Shown: positions 1 through 12,600 of the stretch, piece by piece
Position numbering within the stretch: position 1 is the first letter of the stretch
Layout: every line of letters begins with the position of its first letter
Assembly (NCBI RefSeq): GCF_000003605.2
Contig: NW_003140811.1
Coordinates: forward strand, 1,335,979-1,361,388
Source of the DNA: Saccoglossus kowalevskii
Taxonomy: Eukaryota > Hemichordata > Enteropneusta > Harrimaniidae
Direction: 5' to 3'
Length of the DNA: 25,410 nt
Program-made: the position numbers and the translations under genes
The notes under the pieces: generated by a model
Databases searched by the model: none
Told to the model about the DNA's origin: nothing
The model's input: the letters and a program-made list of their open reading frames with translations, nothing else

Positions 1-388
1 GTTCAGTTTTATATAGGTATCCCTATATTCATCACCCTTTACAGTGGAAAATTACCAATCACAATTAATCTCAGCGGTTAAGTAGAAGTCTGCTGTACAA
101 AGTAGTTACGTTATTCCTACAGTTTAAAACACTAAATTATTGAATTGATAACTTATGACCTAGGCGATTTTTGGAGCAAATGAGTGTATTCTGACTATAT
201 TTATAAAATCTTCAAGGAAGCGTAGAGAAGGAACAAAACATCAATGTAGCAACCTTCCACCAAAAGGCATGCCTCGCAATATTTTTTTTTACTTTTTAAA
301 TGGTAGTGAATTAATAAGTAGTCATTGTCTGAATTCTTCATCAATTACGATGTATGTTTGGAAGTAGTTTAATAAGTTTTTATTTCAG
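1..388 (+). repeat. 3' part of intron 1 of gene 1, paralogous to intron 1 of gene 2
   Basis: This stretch aligns with 15008-15411, the end of intron 1 of gene 2. Shared segments include 'ccctatattcat', 'ccctttacagtggaaaatta', 'gcggttaagtagaagtctg' and 'tagtcattgt'. The match runs up to the same acceptor and exon 2. The direct duplication therefore includes intron sequence and starts left of the window. No first coding exon like the one at 12756-12843 is visible here, so exon 1 of gene 1 is probably upstream of base 1. Confidence 0.85.
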
Positions 389-519
389 AAAGCATACGTG
401 GGAAGCGAGTAGTTGTGACCGGTGCAAGTACCGGTATTGGGGAACAAGTCGCCTACCAATATGCAAAGCTGGGAGCTAATATGTTAATCACTGCTCGGAG
501 AGAAAACCTACTTAAACAG
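389..519 (+). CDS. HSD11B1L: Gene 1 coding exon 2: Rossmann nucleotide-binding start
   Basis: The acceptor is tttcag before 389 and the donor is CAG|gtgggt after 519. The first two bases complete a split Glu codon, followed by 43 codons: strand beta-1, the Gly-rich TGxxxGxG motif, helix alpha-B and strand beta-2 ending in TARR. It is 131 bp, the same as in gene 2, with only about five base differences (two amino-acid changes). Confidence 0.92.
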
Positions 520-3500
520 GTGGGTGTTATCATTATTATATGCCATCTGCATAGTATTTTGCATTTCAGAGTGCGTTTTAGAGTTATTGTGAGTACCCTG
601 TAATAATCCCACTGAATTTTATCATTTTGTAAGTATCCTTGCAATATACGCAATAAACAGGGACACGACTAAGACGGATTTCATGTTTAGTAAACGTTCA
701 CCATATTTGCATCATATACTTTAACACGGTCCTCTGACATTGAAATAATGTATATGTTTAATTATATAATATATATGTGTAATTTTCAAAATAGCCCCCA
801 TATGTGTGCAAGACTGTGTGCAACTTTAAATAATCGAATAAGACTAACAAGACACACACTGATTTCAACAAAATGCAATGGTTTATGAAACTTTTCATTG
901 AGAGATATTTTTCATGAAAAGAAGTCTCTTAATCGACGCACTAGATGTTTTACCAGATGTAAAAAATATCTGTTCAATCTGTTAGAGAGTCTATGATATA
1001 TGCAAGTTTGCATTATGATAGTGACTTCGCGTTTGCACATCGGTTCCCACGCCGTTGCACTATTGTTTAGAATCAACAATTTGCATGTTTAGGGTGGAGA
1101 TTATAAACATATATTTCAGGAATTTTATAAATAGTTTATTTAATAATTGTATTTAATAGTGGAAACTTCGAAAGGCTTTAAAGCGCGGCTACGCGATCCC
1201 AGGGATTGCACCAGTGACTCATGGGAAATGTAATGTACATGGTCCGCCCAGTTCATTACTTGGTTCAACGTCCACGGGGCCCATGTCATCTTTTGATAGC
1301 AGTTTTCTTGCTTGCATCATGGAGCTCCTTATTTAGTTCCGTGCTTGCACGAAACAGCGCATCGTCATAAATAATTGTGGTTTATTTGAATGACTCACAC
1401 ACACAATATGGTTATCGCACAATACAAATTTTCCATAATGTATCTTGTCGGCTAGGCAATAATGACGTAATGGTTATTCAACGTTACAAGAAAACAAATT
1501 GTGCAAACAAATTTAAAAAATCGTTATACAGCTGAGTTCGGCAATATACATGTATATATATTCCAAACTCACACGTCACAAAAGGGTTTTGAACAGGAAT
1601 ATTTTTAATATATTTTGCGGGATCTTTCAATTTATTTACTTCAAGACACATTTGTACTTTTTAAATTGTCCGAAACGTCCTATATTAAATTCGAGAGGCA
1701 CACACGACATATTGTCGGGGACCTATTTGTTGATGAGACCCTTAAACGAAACCCACTATGATCATGTCATCATGGTCAGCCAGGCCCTTCACTTCCGCCA
1801 AATAACCAAACTAGGCCAGTACTCGCAGCTTAGTTCGTCTTCAAGTTGTCATCGACAAAGGGGTGAAAACAATTTTTTTTCCCTTCTCGTAACTGACCTA
1901 GTTTACCTCTGTTGAAATCACCAATGGAGAAATAAGAATCGAGCAAGTTTACAAGCGAACGTCTTTCTTTGCGCGCATACACCAAGAAAGTTCAGTATTG
2001 AAATGCTCACACACAGTCCCTCCCCTCTCGTGCACACCCCAGCTCGTGCCATCCTCCTTTGCTCAGGCCGACGCCCCTGAAATGTTCCGAACAAACAGCT
2101 TACAGCATAGCCTGACGAGGTCGCGTGAATTGTGCCCTTTGCGGTGCTCCGAACCCAACACACGCCTGTCAGAACGATGTAGTATTTCACTTCCCGACAA
2201 TTTTTTGTCTGTACCAATCAAATTGCAGGAACCTCTGGTAGTGAAATAATGTGTGATAAGGTGCTGGCAAGTTTCGTCTCAATGTTTATCATCTTATTGA
2301 AACAGTCTGTGATTTCTGTCGACAATGCAAACACGGCTTTTATCTTGTCGGCGAGACATGTACTATTCTATCAGGCGTTAGTGAGGTCTGATGCCGTTCG
2401 GCCGGGTGGGGTCTACTCACGTCTAAATGTCAAGACTACTCACAGCATATTTAGCACCATAATATCACTTACACCATCAACTCCGTAATAACATTAACAT
2501 ACCTAGAGATTCAACAAACAACTCGGGATTAAAACCTCATTTTGAGCAGTCAAAACGACTGTTTGAATCGTGCTTTCTCGTCGCTTTTTCCGCGGAAATA
2601 AAACTGAAATCGCTGCGAACTTGTAAATTAACATCGAAATTGTATATATGTTTGCGTGAGACTTGAAAATAAAGCACCACAGGTGTCAAGATTGTCGAAA
2701 AGAGCACCCCGAAGCGATGATTCACGTTTGAGTGTCATTTGCATACTGGAAACTGGCGACAGTATTTCCTTTTATACACCCGGAGCCGCAGTTTAACCGT
2801 AAGACACATCCCTTGTAACTATGTGATCGTGCCAACGACTTCTACGATTGACTGGTCACGTGTTTACTCTACCACGCCTTAGAGACTTGGCTTTTAAAAT
2901 AGAAAGCTTGTACCCTTTTGTAAGAGAGAGGGAGAGAAATAGGTCAATGAAGCTGGACTATCTATAATAAACTAATGTCTATTCCTTTTGGTCGCATCTG
3001 GTATCTCTATATCAGCCAGAAAGTTTCTGTTCATGTTGTATTCCCTTTCAACTCATCTCATAGATCTAACTCAAACTGATTTCAACAAAATGCAATGGTA
3101 TATGGAACATTTGGTTGAGATTGAAATTTTCATGGACCTCCTGAGATATATATTTGTTTAATTTGTTTTCCTCCACCTAACAACTGTTTTGCTCACCCTA
3201 CTCTACCATTGGTTGACCACTCTATTATTCGAACCTAATTATTGTGTTTCCTGTATTTCGAAGTCACTATAAGGTGACATATTCTGAAGATAATAATAAT
3301 TTATTTTCTGTGCAGGTTGTAAAGAAATGTTTAGACTTGGGGGCGCAATCCGCAAAGTACATTTCACTGGACATGCAAACCATTAACGAGACTGGTAAAT
3401 TGATAACTGAAGCTGAGAAGACACTCGGTGGATTAGATTATCTCGTTTTAAACCACGCGCTCTACAACGTGGAATTATGGGATGGCGATATCGAGGGACT

Positions 3501-5029
3501 TCAAGCACTAATGAATATCAACTTTATTTCCTATGTGAATCTAGCAACCAAAGCACTACCCATGCTGTCTAAGTCTAATGGTAGCATAGCTGTAGTGTCA
3601 GCTGGTGCTGGTAAGTCATTCCTTGTTGTGTTTTCCATGGAAATAACTATGTGTATTAATAAACCAGTGCGGGATTGTTTCCGGTGAGTCTCTCGGACCC
3701 CGTATTCCAGCAGTTATCAAGTTGATTTGATCCGTATAAAATGGATGAAATTCTTAAATATTATTAAATACGTTGTTCAAAAATATCTTCGTGCCATCGA
3801 GTGTGTATTCTCTAAATTGTCGACGAACTTCCAATACAATACCAAACGTCCTTATTGTATGCAGTTATTAAAATCTGACTTATTATGACCAATCAGAGGT
3901 AAATCTTATTTGAACTGTGGTAGCACATTTCAATACCTGATGCCCTAATTCTTTTTTTTCAAATTTTATATTTACTTTCGTTTCGCATTGTTTAAACTAT
4001 AATTGAAAATGTTGAAAGAAAGCTACTATATTAAATCATTTAAATGTGTAGTATGTTCACGATACCGGTCACTCCCCCAGTAACTTGGCGTTTGGCAGTT
4101 TGTCTATGACATATAAGCAAATATATACTTTTAAAGAATGATTTTGTTCCAACAATTTGTTGAAAGTTTACTCAAGCTTAAGTCTTCATTGACATTGATG
4201 TCTTAATTGGCCACACTTTTAACCCACCAATTGTCAATGCGGGTTCATTAACCCGTTCAAATTCAACGTTGTCTGTGAGTTCAAGTTAATATATTTTCAA
4301 ACTCCCAACTTTCATTTGGCTCAATTTGTTTGATACCAATACACACCAATGCCTTTTAATTGAATGTTCATTGATGACTGTCACAACGAAATCAGTTAAA
4401 GTGTGTGATTACAATGTATATTGTTTTATCCACAATACCTACAATGTCGATAGATAATAAAGGTTGATTACCAAATACAACACTCAACAATGAATGCAAC
4501 CCGATTGAATGTTACGAAACGGGCAGACGGACTAGTATTAAGAAAGAACATACCAGGTTTTCAGTACATCAAATATGGAAAGAGCGGCTACTGACAGTGT
4601 TCATTAATTGTCCACCATTTTGTTATAATCATTGTGTTGTTGTTGTTTTTCATTGCAGGTTTGTATAGTTTGCCTGGTCTTGTTGCCTATTCTGCCTCAA
4701 AACACGCCTTAAATGGGTTCTTTGAAGGATTGAGACTTGAACTGAAATATAAGGAAATCGATGTAGCTGTAACATTGCTTTTACTTGGTGGTATAACCAC
4801 TGATCATGTGATTGATATGATACCGAATTGTGACACATTGGCACATTTTGGTGACCCAACTGAGGCTACCTCAATCATCGTGAAAGCCACGAGTTCCAAA
4901 CAGACATGGGCTTACTACCCCTGGGCTGATGTAAGAATCATGGAAATAGTACATACTATTTCACGTGATCTATGTAATATCATGATAGCAGACTTACTGT
5001 TCCCAATGTTAAGAATGATGAAGATATAG
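389..5029 (+). CDS. HSD11B1L: SDR gene 1, 11-beta-HSD1-like (HSD11B1L type), 5' partial
   Basis: Coding exons are join(<389..519, 3316..3610, 4659..5029): 265 residues plus a TAG stop, with exon 1 off-window. The protein is a classical SDR of the 11-beta-HSD1/HSD11B1L family, whose members are ER membrane-anchored NADP(H)-dependent oxidoreductases of steroids or related carbonyls. Visible marks are the TGASTGIG cofactor loop, TARR after beta-2 (Arg as in NADP-preferring 11-beta-HSD1), LGGLDYLVLNHA, NFISYV with the catalytic Asn, YSASK with catalytic Tyr and Lys, and an AYYPW segment like the FYPW of HSD11B1L. At the catalytic Ser position (Tyr minus 13) there is Ala; a Ser sits at minus 14. 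Introns are phase 0 and phase 1, as in gene 2. The exact substrate cannot be inferred. Confidence 0.9.
858..3120 (+). repeat. About 2.2-kb intron insertion flanked by 46-bp direct repeats
   Basis: Intron 2 is about 2.8 kb in gene 1 but only 576 bp in gene 2. In gene 1 the sequence at 858-903 recurs at 3075-3120 with about 5 mismatches in 46. The shared core 'actgatttcaacaaaatg' is followed by 'caatggt' and ends in 'ttgaga'. Gene 2 has a single related site after its AT repeat near 15841. The enclosed 904-3074 segment has no counterpart in gene 2. Parts of it (about 1680-2480 and 2760-2880) are richer in GC and CpG than the rest of the window. I recognise no protein domain inside. It could be an inserted element or a segmental duplication. 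Confidence 0.65.
1182..1226 (+). mobile_element. Remnant end of the TTAA MITE family seen at 12916-13070
   Basis: After a TTAA (1178-1181) comes a block containing 'atcccagggattgcacca', then a short gap and 'tcatggga'. The same block, in the opposite orientation, forms the right-hand end of the MITE at 12916-13070. The other terminal repeat is not recognisable, so this looks like a truncated or diverged copy. Confidence 0.5.
3316..3610 (+). CDS. HSD11B1L: Gene 1 coding exon 3: central SDR core
   Basis: The acceptor is gtgcag before 3316 and the donor is G|gtaagt after 3610. The 98 codons plus one base (phase 1) encode VVKKCLDLG, then LGGLDYLVLNHA (strand beta-4 with the N-H variant of the NNAG motif), INFISYV with the structural/catalytic Asn, and strand beta-5 ending VVSAGA. 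The Ser-Ser of human 11-beta-HSD1 (VVSSLAG) is Ser-Ala here. About 93% of residues match exon 3 of gene 2. Confidence 0.93.
3611..4658 (+). other. Intron 3 of gene 1
   Basis: This 1048-bp GT-AG intron separates exon 3 from the terminal exon. Patches align with intron 3 of gene 2 (for example, 'cagtaacttg' near 4078 and near 17217). I see no further exon, RNA gene or transposon in it. Confidence 0.7.
4659..5029 (+). CDS. HSD11B1L: Gene 1 terminal exon: catalytic YSASK and substrate pocket
   Basis: The acceptor cattgcag precedes 4659, and the exon runs 371 bp to TAG at 5027-5029. It encodes GLYSLPGLVAYSASK (Tyr codon 4688-4690), helix alpha-F NGFFEGLRLEL, strand beta-6 VAVTLLLLGG where most SDRs have a PG motif, a variable loop ITTDHVIDM, then FGDP, the AYYPW signature and a hydrophobic C-terminal segment ending MLRMMKI. 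Only about 70% of residues match the equivalent exon of gene 2, against 93-95% for exons 2 and 3. Confidence 0.94.
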
Positions 5030-5084
5030 TATACACAGATAAAACATTACTTAAACACCAGTAAACCAAGTGTCTATCATATCG

Positions 5085-5090
5085 AATAAA
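5085..5090 (+). promoter_or_regulatory. Candidate poly(A) signal, gene 1 proximal
   Basis: AATAAA lies 56 bases after the stop in the context 'atatcgaataaa', which is also present after gene 2 (18217-18222). A second overlapping pair of AATAAA hexamers at 5316-5325 may serve as a distal signal. Confidence 0.6.
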
Positions 5091-5103
5091 TACATCTGAC
5101 CGT

Positions 5104-5142
5104 GTGGCGTCAGCAGATGCATGAATGAAAGTGTACAGATTG
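5104..5142 (+). repeat. Conserved 3' flank block shared by genes 1, 2 and inverted exon A
   Basis: A block of roughly 40 bp containing 'gtcagcagatgcatgaatga' and 'acagattg' lies between the proximal and distal poly(A) signals. Close matches occur at 18236-18272 (+) and 22628-22665 (-), so it travelled with the terminal exon in both direct and inverted duplications. It is probably 3' UTR. Confidence 0.7.
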
Positions 5143-5329
5143 CTATTAGAATATATGATTTTCTGTATATGATTTCACTAAAAATATTGTTAATGTTATA
5201 TAAAATCGTGGTTGTGTTTCAAAATTACAATTTCTTAAATCTGCATTTACGAAACCATTGTACTTAATCACACGTGTACTCCTGCCAAATACTTATGCAC
5301 TCAGTCATGTGTTGAAATAAATAAAGCCG

Positions 5330-8300
5330 AGTATTGTTTTTATCTAAGTTGGAAGTAGTAAGGACTGTTTTATTTTTCTAAATATGGAAGAATTTACTTG
5401 GGAAGCTGAAATCAACCTGCTTGGTATTGTGATCGCCATGAAAAATGATTAAATTGGTATGGCAACATATCTATAAAAATTGCAATTTTAAAGCTAGCCT
5501 GTATTGAGATTCACCGGAATCATGGTTTTCAGGAACCTAGAAAAACCCAAATCAACAGATTGTTTCATGCCACTCAACTCGTGTGGCTCAATATACTATT
5601 AGTTATATTACTTTTTTGTTATTGACCTGTACTACAACAGAAAGTTCAGAGCAAGTTCAATGTTTTATATGTAATGTGTTTCTTTGTTTAATTGTAGAGC
5701 CATCTGTGAAATGTGGTGTCATAACCTCTGCATTATTGGTGCTCATTTCTGATACTTTACTTTTAGTCATTGTTTTTACTTTTAGTTATTGTTTTTATCA
5801 TATGCTTATTAGAATGATTTTCTGTAATATCATCACAACATACAAAAACTACCTTTCCATCCTGACGCCTGAAAATTTCGGGTCCTTTCCACGCTGAATA
5901 ATCTGTTCACTAGTAATAAAATTATGTATGTATGCTACATACAAAGATGTTATGTGGTAACTAATTACATATGTATAGTGTTACTGATCAAGATTGATTA
6001 AGGTTCTTATCATAAACACGTTAATAAGCGATATGACCATGATTATTACAAAGCTAGTTGTGGTCATCAAAGACCAACATAATGCTGTAAGCCAATCAAT
6101 ATATTGTGCCGTCTTATGACAACATTGCTGCAAGTTAAAGTTTTCGCACATTTCATGTAAATATCTTTAGACTCTTATCTAGTTCATGCAGATCAACTGC
6201 TACTGTCTCAAAATGAAAACTAACTGCAAGTTTTGGTTTTGTTCACCAGTACTTTCAAGTAATTTCCAAATCCTGTCAGCTGATGCATTGCCGACAATAA
6301 AGTTTAACCAACATTTTATGTTCTAAATATTCTTTACTTAAACGTCAGCTTTTTTGAACATAAAAATAGTAATCGAATCTTTTAATAGTGTTGACTATTG
6401 ATTCTTTCAAGCGTCTGATACGCATCAAAATGAATATGCTTCGTAAGACAGATCAACAATATTATTCTTAAACACAAAATCATGTGCAGTAATCAACGTC
6501 CGCATTTAGATCTGTAACATGCTTGGCCAGTCAAGAACAATGTAACTGCTAATGATTATTTTCTTGCCAAGATCAGTCACTAGCCGACACACAGCTACTT
6601 CATTTTCTAACTTTGGTATACAGTATCCGACCTCATTGCCAATGGGTTCTCGTAACTATGACTTTGTATCATCATTAAAACTCTGCTACCATTTGATACT
6701 GAACAGAGTGTCTATGGGAACAAGCTTTATTTCGTCGTACAATATGGATTTCCATATTGTCTTCATCTATATTGGGTTAACATTGTAATTAGTGTTATGA
6801 ATATTTGGAAAATTAGGAATCGTTTCTGAATTAAAATATTGAACATTTCAAGTAAGAAAACGTGAATTTTGAATATATTAACACAAATATGTCAACTGCT
6901 CAAATTGAAAAATTACGATTTTTCGATGATGCCGTCACAGCGTCTCGTCTTTTTCGGTGGTTATTGTAATTGTTCATTTCATCTCATAGTTGCAATATTA
7001 CACTAGTATATAAGCTCACTTGTAACGTATTTAATGCTTACACGTGTGTGCTACCAAGACTATACTGGCCTTTCTTAACAGATAATTTTCACTTCCGACT
7101 ATGTCTGTAGTACATTAATAAACTAAAAACATACATTGTCAGACTGCCAGACTCATGATTCCAATGATTGATGGGAGTTGGGAGATGTAATCCGCGTAGG
7201 TTGGAAGTATTAATTGATTATGCCTAAGTTTATGTGGTCTCTTTAACATATATATACATATATCGTGTACTGTACTGAAACATCACATTATCACTACTGT
7301 TTAACAAAGCATATAATACAAACATATGACAGTGTGACCCCAGAAGGTGGTCATGCTTGCACCATCTACAAATAACATATAATAATCAAATGCATTTGAA
7401 TCACAGATTTTTAAGTTAAGCAGATAAGATTAGCAGCTCCATAAATCATACTTATTTGACACTGTATTGCTTATCTTAATAAACTGATTTCTATTAAAAA
7501 TAAAGTGTCTAACTATTCGAAGGCTACCACAGTACTCCTCTTCCGTTCCGGTGTTCAGTGCTGTAAAAAGCTTTCCCGAAATCAATGAATACACCATACC
7601 AACAACTCTCTATCTATCTTTTATCTGTCTATTGATTTGGACTGAGTTAAACTACTGTAAAAATGGTCCGCCCACATATCACAATTTCTGTTTTACTCGA
7701 AACGCATTGACCATCGTATCGTTTACTTGCTCCAAGAAAACATTATGCTTCTAATTAATAAATGAATATGCTAGTAACTCCGCCGTAGACAGAAATTCCT
7801 TTTTTTGCATTTGCGAAGTGTGAGCTTGAATATGTATCCTCATTTGGCTGGCTAGAACCGGTAGAGAACTTAGTTTGTTATTTATGTTGAATGATAATAA
7901 AACATGCAGTTCTTGTTAGTGGGTCAACAATATTCCTGTGAGATAAAAGATGCGTGGTGGTTTCTGCCCTTACATGAGATGTACCGTTAATGGCATCAAT
8001 TGGTACAAAAATAAATTTGTCAGATTTGTAGCGATTCATAATATTCGAGCTAACTTTTGACCACAAGTTGATATACAGAATTCGTTTCTCAGCACCAGCG
8101 CAAAGCGGTTGCGTAGTAATATATACCAAATCATCAGTTGAGCAGATAATATACATTGGCATATGTTCAGATACAAAATAAATAACAAAATATTTGTTGT
8201 AATAATCAAAGCATCAATCGCAACCTTGAATGGTAGAAGAAATCTTACCAAGACAGTCGGTATACTTCTCCAGATTGCCATTCGTATTGGAAGTAGATAA

Positions 8301-10421
8301 ATACAGAGCAAAAACAACGTATTCACTTCCGCTCCAGTCAGTCTAGGATCATTGAATTTTAGTAATATGATAATGACAGTTACAGTGATTTTCTTTAATG
8401 AACGGTCGTTCTGTCATAGAACCGGTCAGAGCGAAAAGATCGAAGATAAATAATTTAATTCATGCTTCCCTAGCCAGTGGAGAAGACAGATGTATGAAAT
8501 AATCTTAAGGCATGACATTGTAAGGAAAACAGTATTCCCGACGTTGGTGGTGTTTGCGAATTAGCATTGCATTGATGAGATGCAAACCGGGGCATATGAA
8601 TCATATTCTCACATTTAAAATCAACTGCTTAAGAAATAAATTGCGTGGCTTATTTGGGTCTGCAAAACTGGAGCAGATTGCAAACTGTCTCTCAGTCTAC
8701 TCAACATCTTGTAACAGAAACGTAAGCAACACACAACAATCACTACAACCAGTTGAAAACTCCATTTCGCATGAATAAAATTCGTAATATTGGTGGAAAT
8801 AGTACTTTGAATTTAGTGTTTTAAGTCTTAAGAAATTAGACATGCTGTTGGAAATTTGCCTGAAAAAGAATGAAATTATTGACAGTCTAAAAGTTATTTT
8901 GATTTTCCTATACAGTTTAATAATATTTCATGACGGAGTTTGAAAAATTAGTATTAAATGTCCAAATTATGTCCACTTTGATGACATTCGTTTGTCATTT
9001 AGCAATAATTCTAACGGCAATAACAGCTCGCGAATATACTACCCAGAATAAATTGCATATCCTTGGCTACACCTCTCGCTAATATTTGGATGTCGAATCT
9101 TGAAATATTGACTTAATTGTATTATTAGGGTTCAATGATGAAATTTTATATCGCTGTTGAGGGATTCAACATTTATGATAATTAAGGTAGAGATGCTGGT
9201 TCGCGGGCACTTGGGAGTGAATTTTTTTTTTTTTTTGCTTTTTATTATCCAAACAGTCTTGGCTATAGACTGTTAAAGTTTTGTAGAATTTTGAATACTG
9301 GGACATACTCAAAAGACGATTTTAAAAATATAGATAACAGCTGCAAACATCCTCTCTTTTGAATGCTTAGCAAGATTTAGCAAGACTGTACATAAATAAT
9401 AAAAAAAGAAACATGGTGAAAAAAGAAATGACGGGATCTCCATATTATGCACTATATTTAACGTTTTACAAAACGATAATACATTTAAATATGGAATTGT
9501 TACAGCCATTTTAAATATGAGCATTCGCAAACTTCTTACTGAAGGAATTGTGATGCAAATTAGCAATTATCCCAGCTTTTTTAGTGCACATCTCAGAACT
9601 TTAAAAGAAATAGCTCCTAGACGCTTTGACCTTTTGTTTTGAAATTTTAACAAATGATTGACAATGTGTTTATCTTCAAAACGCCGTCGGGGCATTGTTT
9701 TGGTTAAACAGTGTTACAACAATCGTACAGACAACTAGCCTGCGTGTTAATTTTTGCAAAAACTTGAAGTAGTGAAATTTGAGCTGCTGCCCTGCAAAAT
9801 TGACAACGGGTTGACAGTTTTCAAGACGGCACTTTCTTCATAGTAAACAGATGTACCCGTAAACCAATTTTGACAGGAAACAGAAGCATGGTTTAAAAGC
9901 TATTTTTTTAAAATCACTTTTGACCAAAAAAGCACATTTTTGTGCATATTTCAAACTACAGTGTCTATAACAAAATTAAAATTCATACAATAAGCTTTCC
10001 GAAAATATATAGTTTTGTGGACAAGGGAGGTCATCTTGGTTTATTAATTAACCTGTCAGGTAAACTGCATCTTAAGCGAGTTTCCAAATTACGACACTGA
10101 AGTAAATCTGGTTATACGTATCACAACAAAACTTATAATATAGTTCACATTTTGCTGTAATGTCAACATTCATCACACTCATAAAATTATAACTATGTCT
10201 CCACAATTTCTATGCCAATATTTGGCAAAGTTTGGTAAATTAAATATATGACTTTCCAATTAGTACAATTAAGTTTTTTTTACTTGCTCAGGCATAGACT
10301 AATTGCCACTGACGTTCGTCTAAGTGAAATCAATAGCTAGTTATTCGGTATGCTTGAAATGTCATTCGTGATAACTCTTATCTTGGTCATACAAATGTTA
10401 TTTTATACTAAGTACAAGGCC
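5330..10421. other. Intergenic DNA, no recognised gene
   Basis: This AT-rich spacer separates gene 1 from the gap. Up to about 5515 it still resembles the flank downstream of gene 2 ('tttctaaatatg', 'ttaaagctagcct'), marking the extent of the direct duplication. Beyond that, several short open frames (5583-5897, 6552-6788, 7878-8326 on the minus strand, 9309-9566) lack recognisable domains and I do not call them. No tRNA or obvious transposon was seen. Confidence 0.55.
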
Positions 10422-10649
10422 NNNNNNNNNNNNNNNNNNNNNNNNNNNNNNNNNNNNNNNNNNNNNNNNNNNNNNNNNNNNNNNNNNNNNNNNNNNNNNN
10501 NNNNNNNNNNNNNNNNNNNNNNNNNNNNNNNNNNNNNNNNNNNNNNNNNNNNNNNNNNNNNNNNNNNNNNNNNNNNNNNNNNNNNNNNNNNNNNNNNNNN
10601 NNNNNNNNNNNNNNNNNNNNNNNNNNNNNNNNNNNNNNNNNNNNNNNNN
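10422..10649. other. Assembly gap (228 N)
   Basis: A run of undetermined bases. Nothing can be said about its content, and open frames crossing it are artefacts. Confidence 1.
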
Positions 10650-12600
10650 ATTTTTTTGTGTCGCAGCTTTAAATTCATTATAAGAAATGATAAAATGATA
10701 ATCCCCTTCTTTTTCATTTAAAAAACCTTTTCGCAAGTTTCACACAAGTTTCTTCTTTCCCTGTATCATTACCAGCCATGATACTGCCTTACTCTAATTT
10801 AGTGTTTTGACTTAACCATAAATCAAATAAAATTCCTTTCCCTGCCAGTCTGTGATTACACTATTTCTGCTGACTTCTTCAACTGTCCTGCAATGTATTT
10901 CTGGTATTAGCTTGGGTTGATGTTCTACATACTATGTACACAGTTGTTTTTTGACTCGCAGTTTAGTTATTAAGTTCAGGTCAATGGGTGACTTTCAATC
11001 TCCCTTCCTAACATCATCATATTATGGCTTTGTCTTATATTATTCCAAAAGGATTTTAAAATATCAAGGTTTATTTTACCAGAACTACAAAGGTAAAACA
11101 AGTAGTTAAGGAAGGTCAAAATTACTTGCCAGTACTCCCCAAACAAAGACAATACTTTGGAATAATCACATGTATTAGTTTGTCATGAGACGTTGGATAA
11201 AATTAAACCACTTAGGATGGTATCAATATGCTATTCAACCCACTGTAAAGTGTTGTAAAGTGCTAATATTGCCGTGTAATATCTGGTTTATATCTTCTAA
11301 CTAATTGTTTTAATCTATTGCTGTGATTATCGAGGACGTCTTAAACACATATTTAAACAATGTTGTTTCATGTTTCTGACGATGATAAGATAGTTGCCAA
11401 TGTTCTAATTTCGAGAAAGGTATTAAGAGTAGCATTTCATCATTTTATGTGCCCAGTTTTCATAGCGTGTAACAATCAAAACGAAATTACAGACATATAT
11501 AAACATAAAATAGGGAATTCGAACTCACAACAGTTACTCGAAAATAAACAATGCCACGACACATTGCCCAAAATTAGACAGACTGATATAGCATGATGTT
11601 AATGCACTCTTACAACGACTAGTTGGATATGCGCAATTCGAATATCCGACTTCACAAACAACGTGTAGAAAATAATTCTGCACACTAATAAAGTCTAGAA
11701 TATGTAATGAACTAAAATTTAATTGAACTTTTAGTTTAATGTAAATTATTGTTATTTTGAGGGAAACATCTCCGAGATATTTTGAACTTGTATGTATTAG
11801 CAAATTATAAGAGATAGTTTTACTTTATTTTTTGCTTTATAACAAATCAAAACGAAAATTTGCATATTCATAGAATGTTATAAGAGATACTGACAGGGAA
11901 AGTCTCTTTTCATGTTATACTTACAATCATCTAGTAGATTTTAGAAATCGTACAAAGGATTCAGATTTGAAAAAGGCAAAATATTGGGTTATCATTAAAC
12001 TTGTATCGTCTAAACTTGTCGTTTGTGTCGTATTATGAGAACTTTGTAAGATATTTTTATGATTTGTATTCATAGTTCAGATGATGATTAATAACGTTTC
12101 ACGAACGAGGATGAGTTGTTTGTATTGAAGCCGTTGGAGTTTACTTGCTAGAATATTTTATAGTAGACATATATCAACTTCGTCCCCTTCCTATTTTTTT
12201 TAAATTATACCATCATAAAAAATATTGAGGATCATATACGTCAACATACACTCTTACAAAGAACATTAACATCACTCTTTATGTTGAACGCAAACAATAA
12301 TTTTGCTCACTGCTTCATTAATTCATGTGTTATAAATTATTAAAATTTTGACACAAACTTTTATGAGCAGACATGTGTAGTTTAGTGTGACATTTAAAGC
12401 ATTTACAGCTATTATACCAATCCTAATTGCGTGTTTTTGTTTTCATGTGTACATATCGAATCTACTTACCTCAAAGAGAAAGCTGAGTCCCGAAGATGTC
12501 GACAATTAATCATGAGACTACATTGTTTATGACGTTGTTAATGCTATGTTAATTGTTTCCCATTGTTAGTATTTTGGCGCTCAGCTACAGGTTGATAACT
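10650..12600. other. Intergenic DNA upstream of gene 2, no recognised gene
   Basis: AT-rich sequence with only short unremarkable open frames (for example 11360-11596). No exon resembling the local SDR family, no RNA gene and no terminal-repeat element was recognised. Confidence 0.5.

Noticed and set aside
1550-2488. Several short open frames on both strands inside intron 2 of gene 1
   Set aside because: They overlap each other, show no domain or family resemblance, and lie within the 2.2-kb insertion. The moderately higher GC explains the fewer stops.
5583-5897. 104-codon hydrophobic frame downstream of gene 1
   Set aside because: Composition is that of T-rich intergenic DNA. There is no signal-peptide logic, no recognisable family and no splice support.
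7878-8326. Two overlapping minus-strand open frames of 94 and 96 codons
   Set aside because: The frames overlap, have no recognisable domain or convincing splice context, and are within chance length for this amount of DNA.
10350-10736. Open frames crossing the N gap
   Set aside because: They are open only because the unknown bases cannot encode stops.
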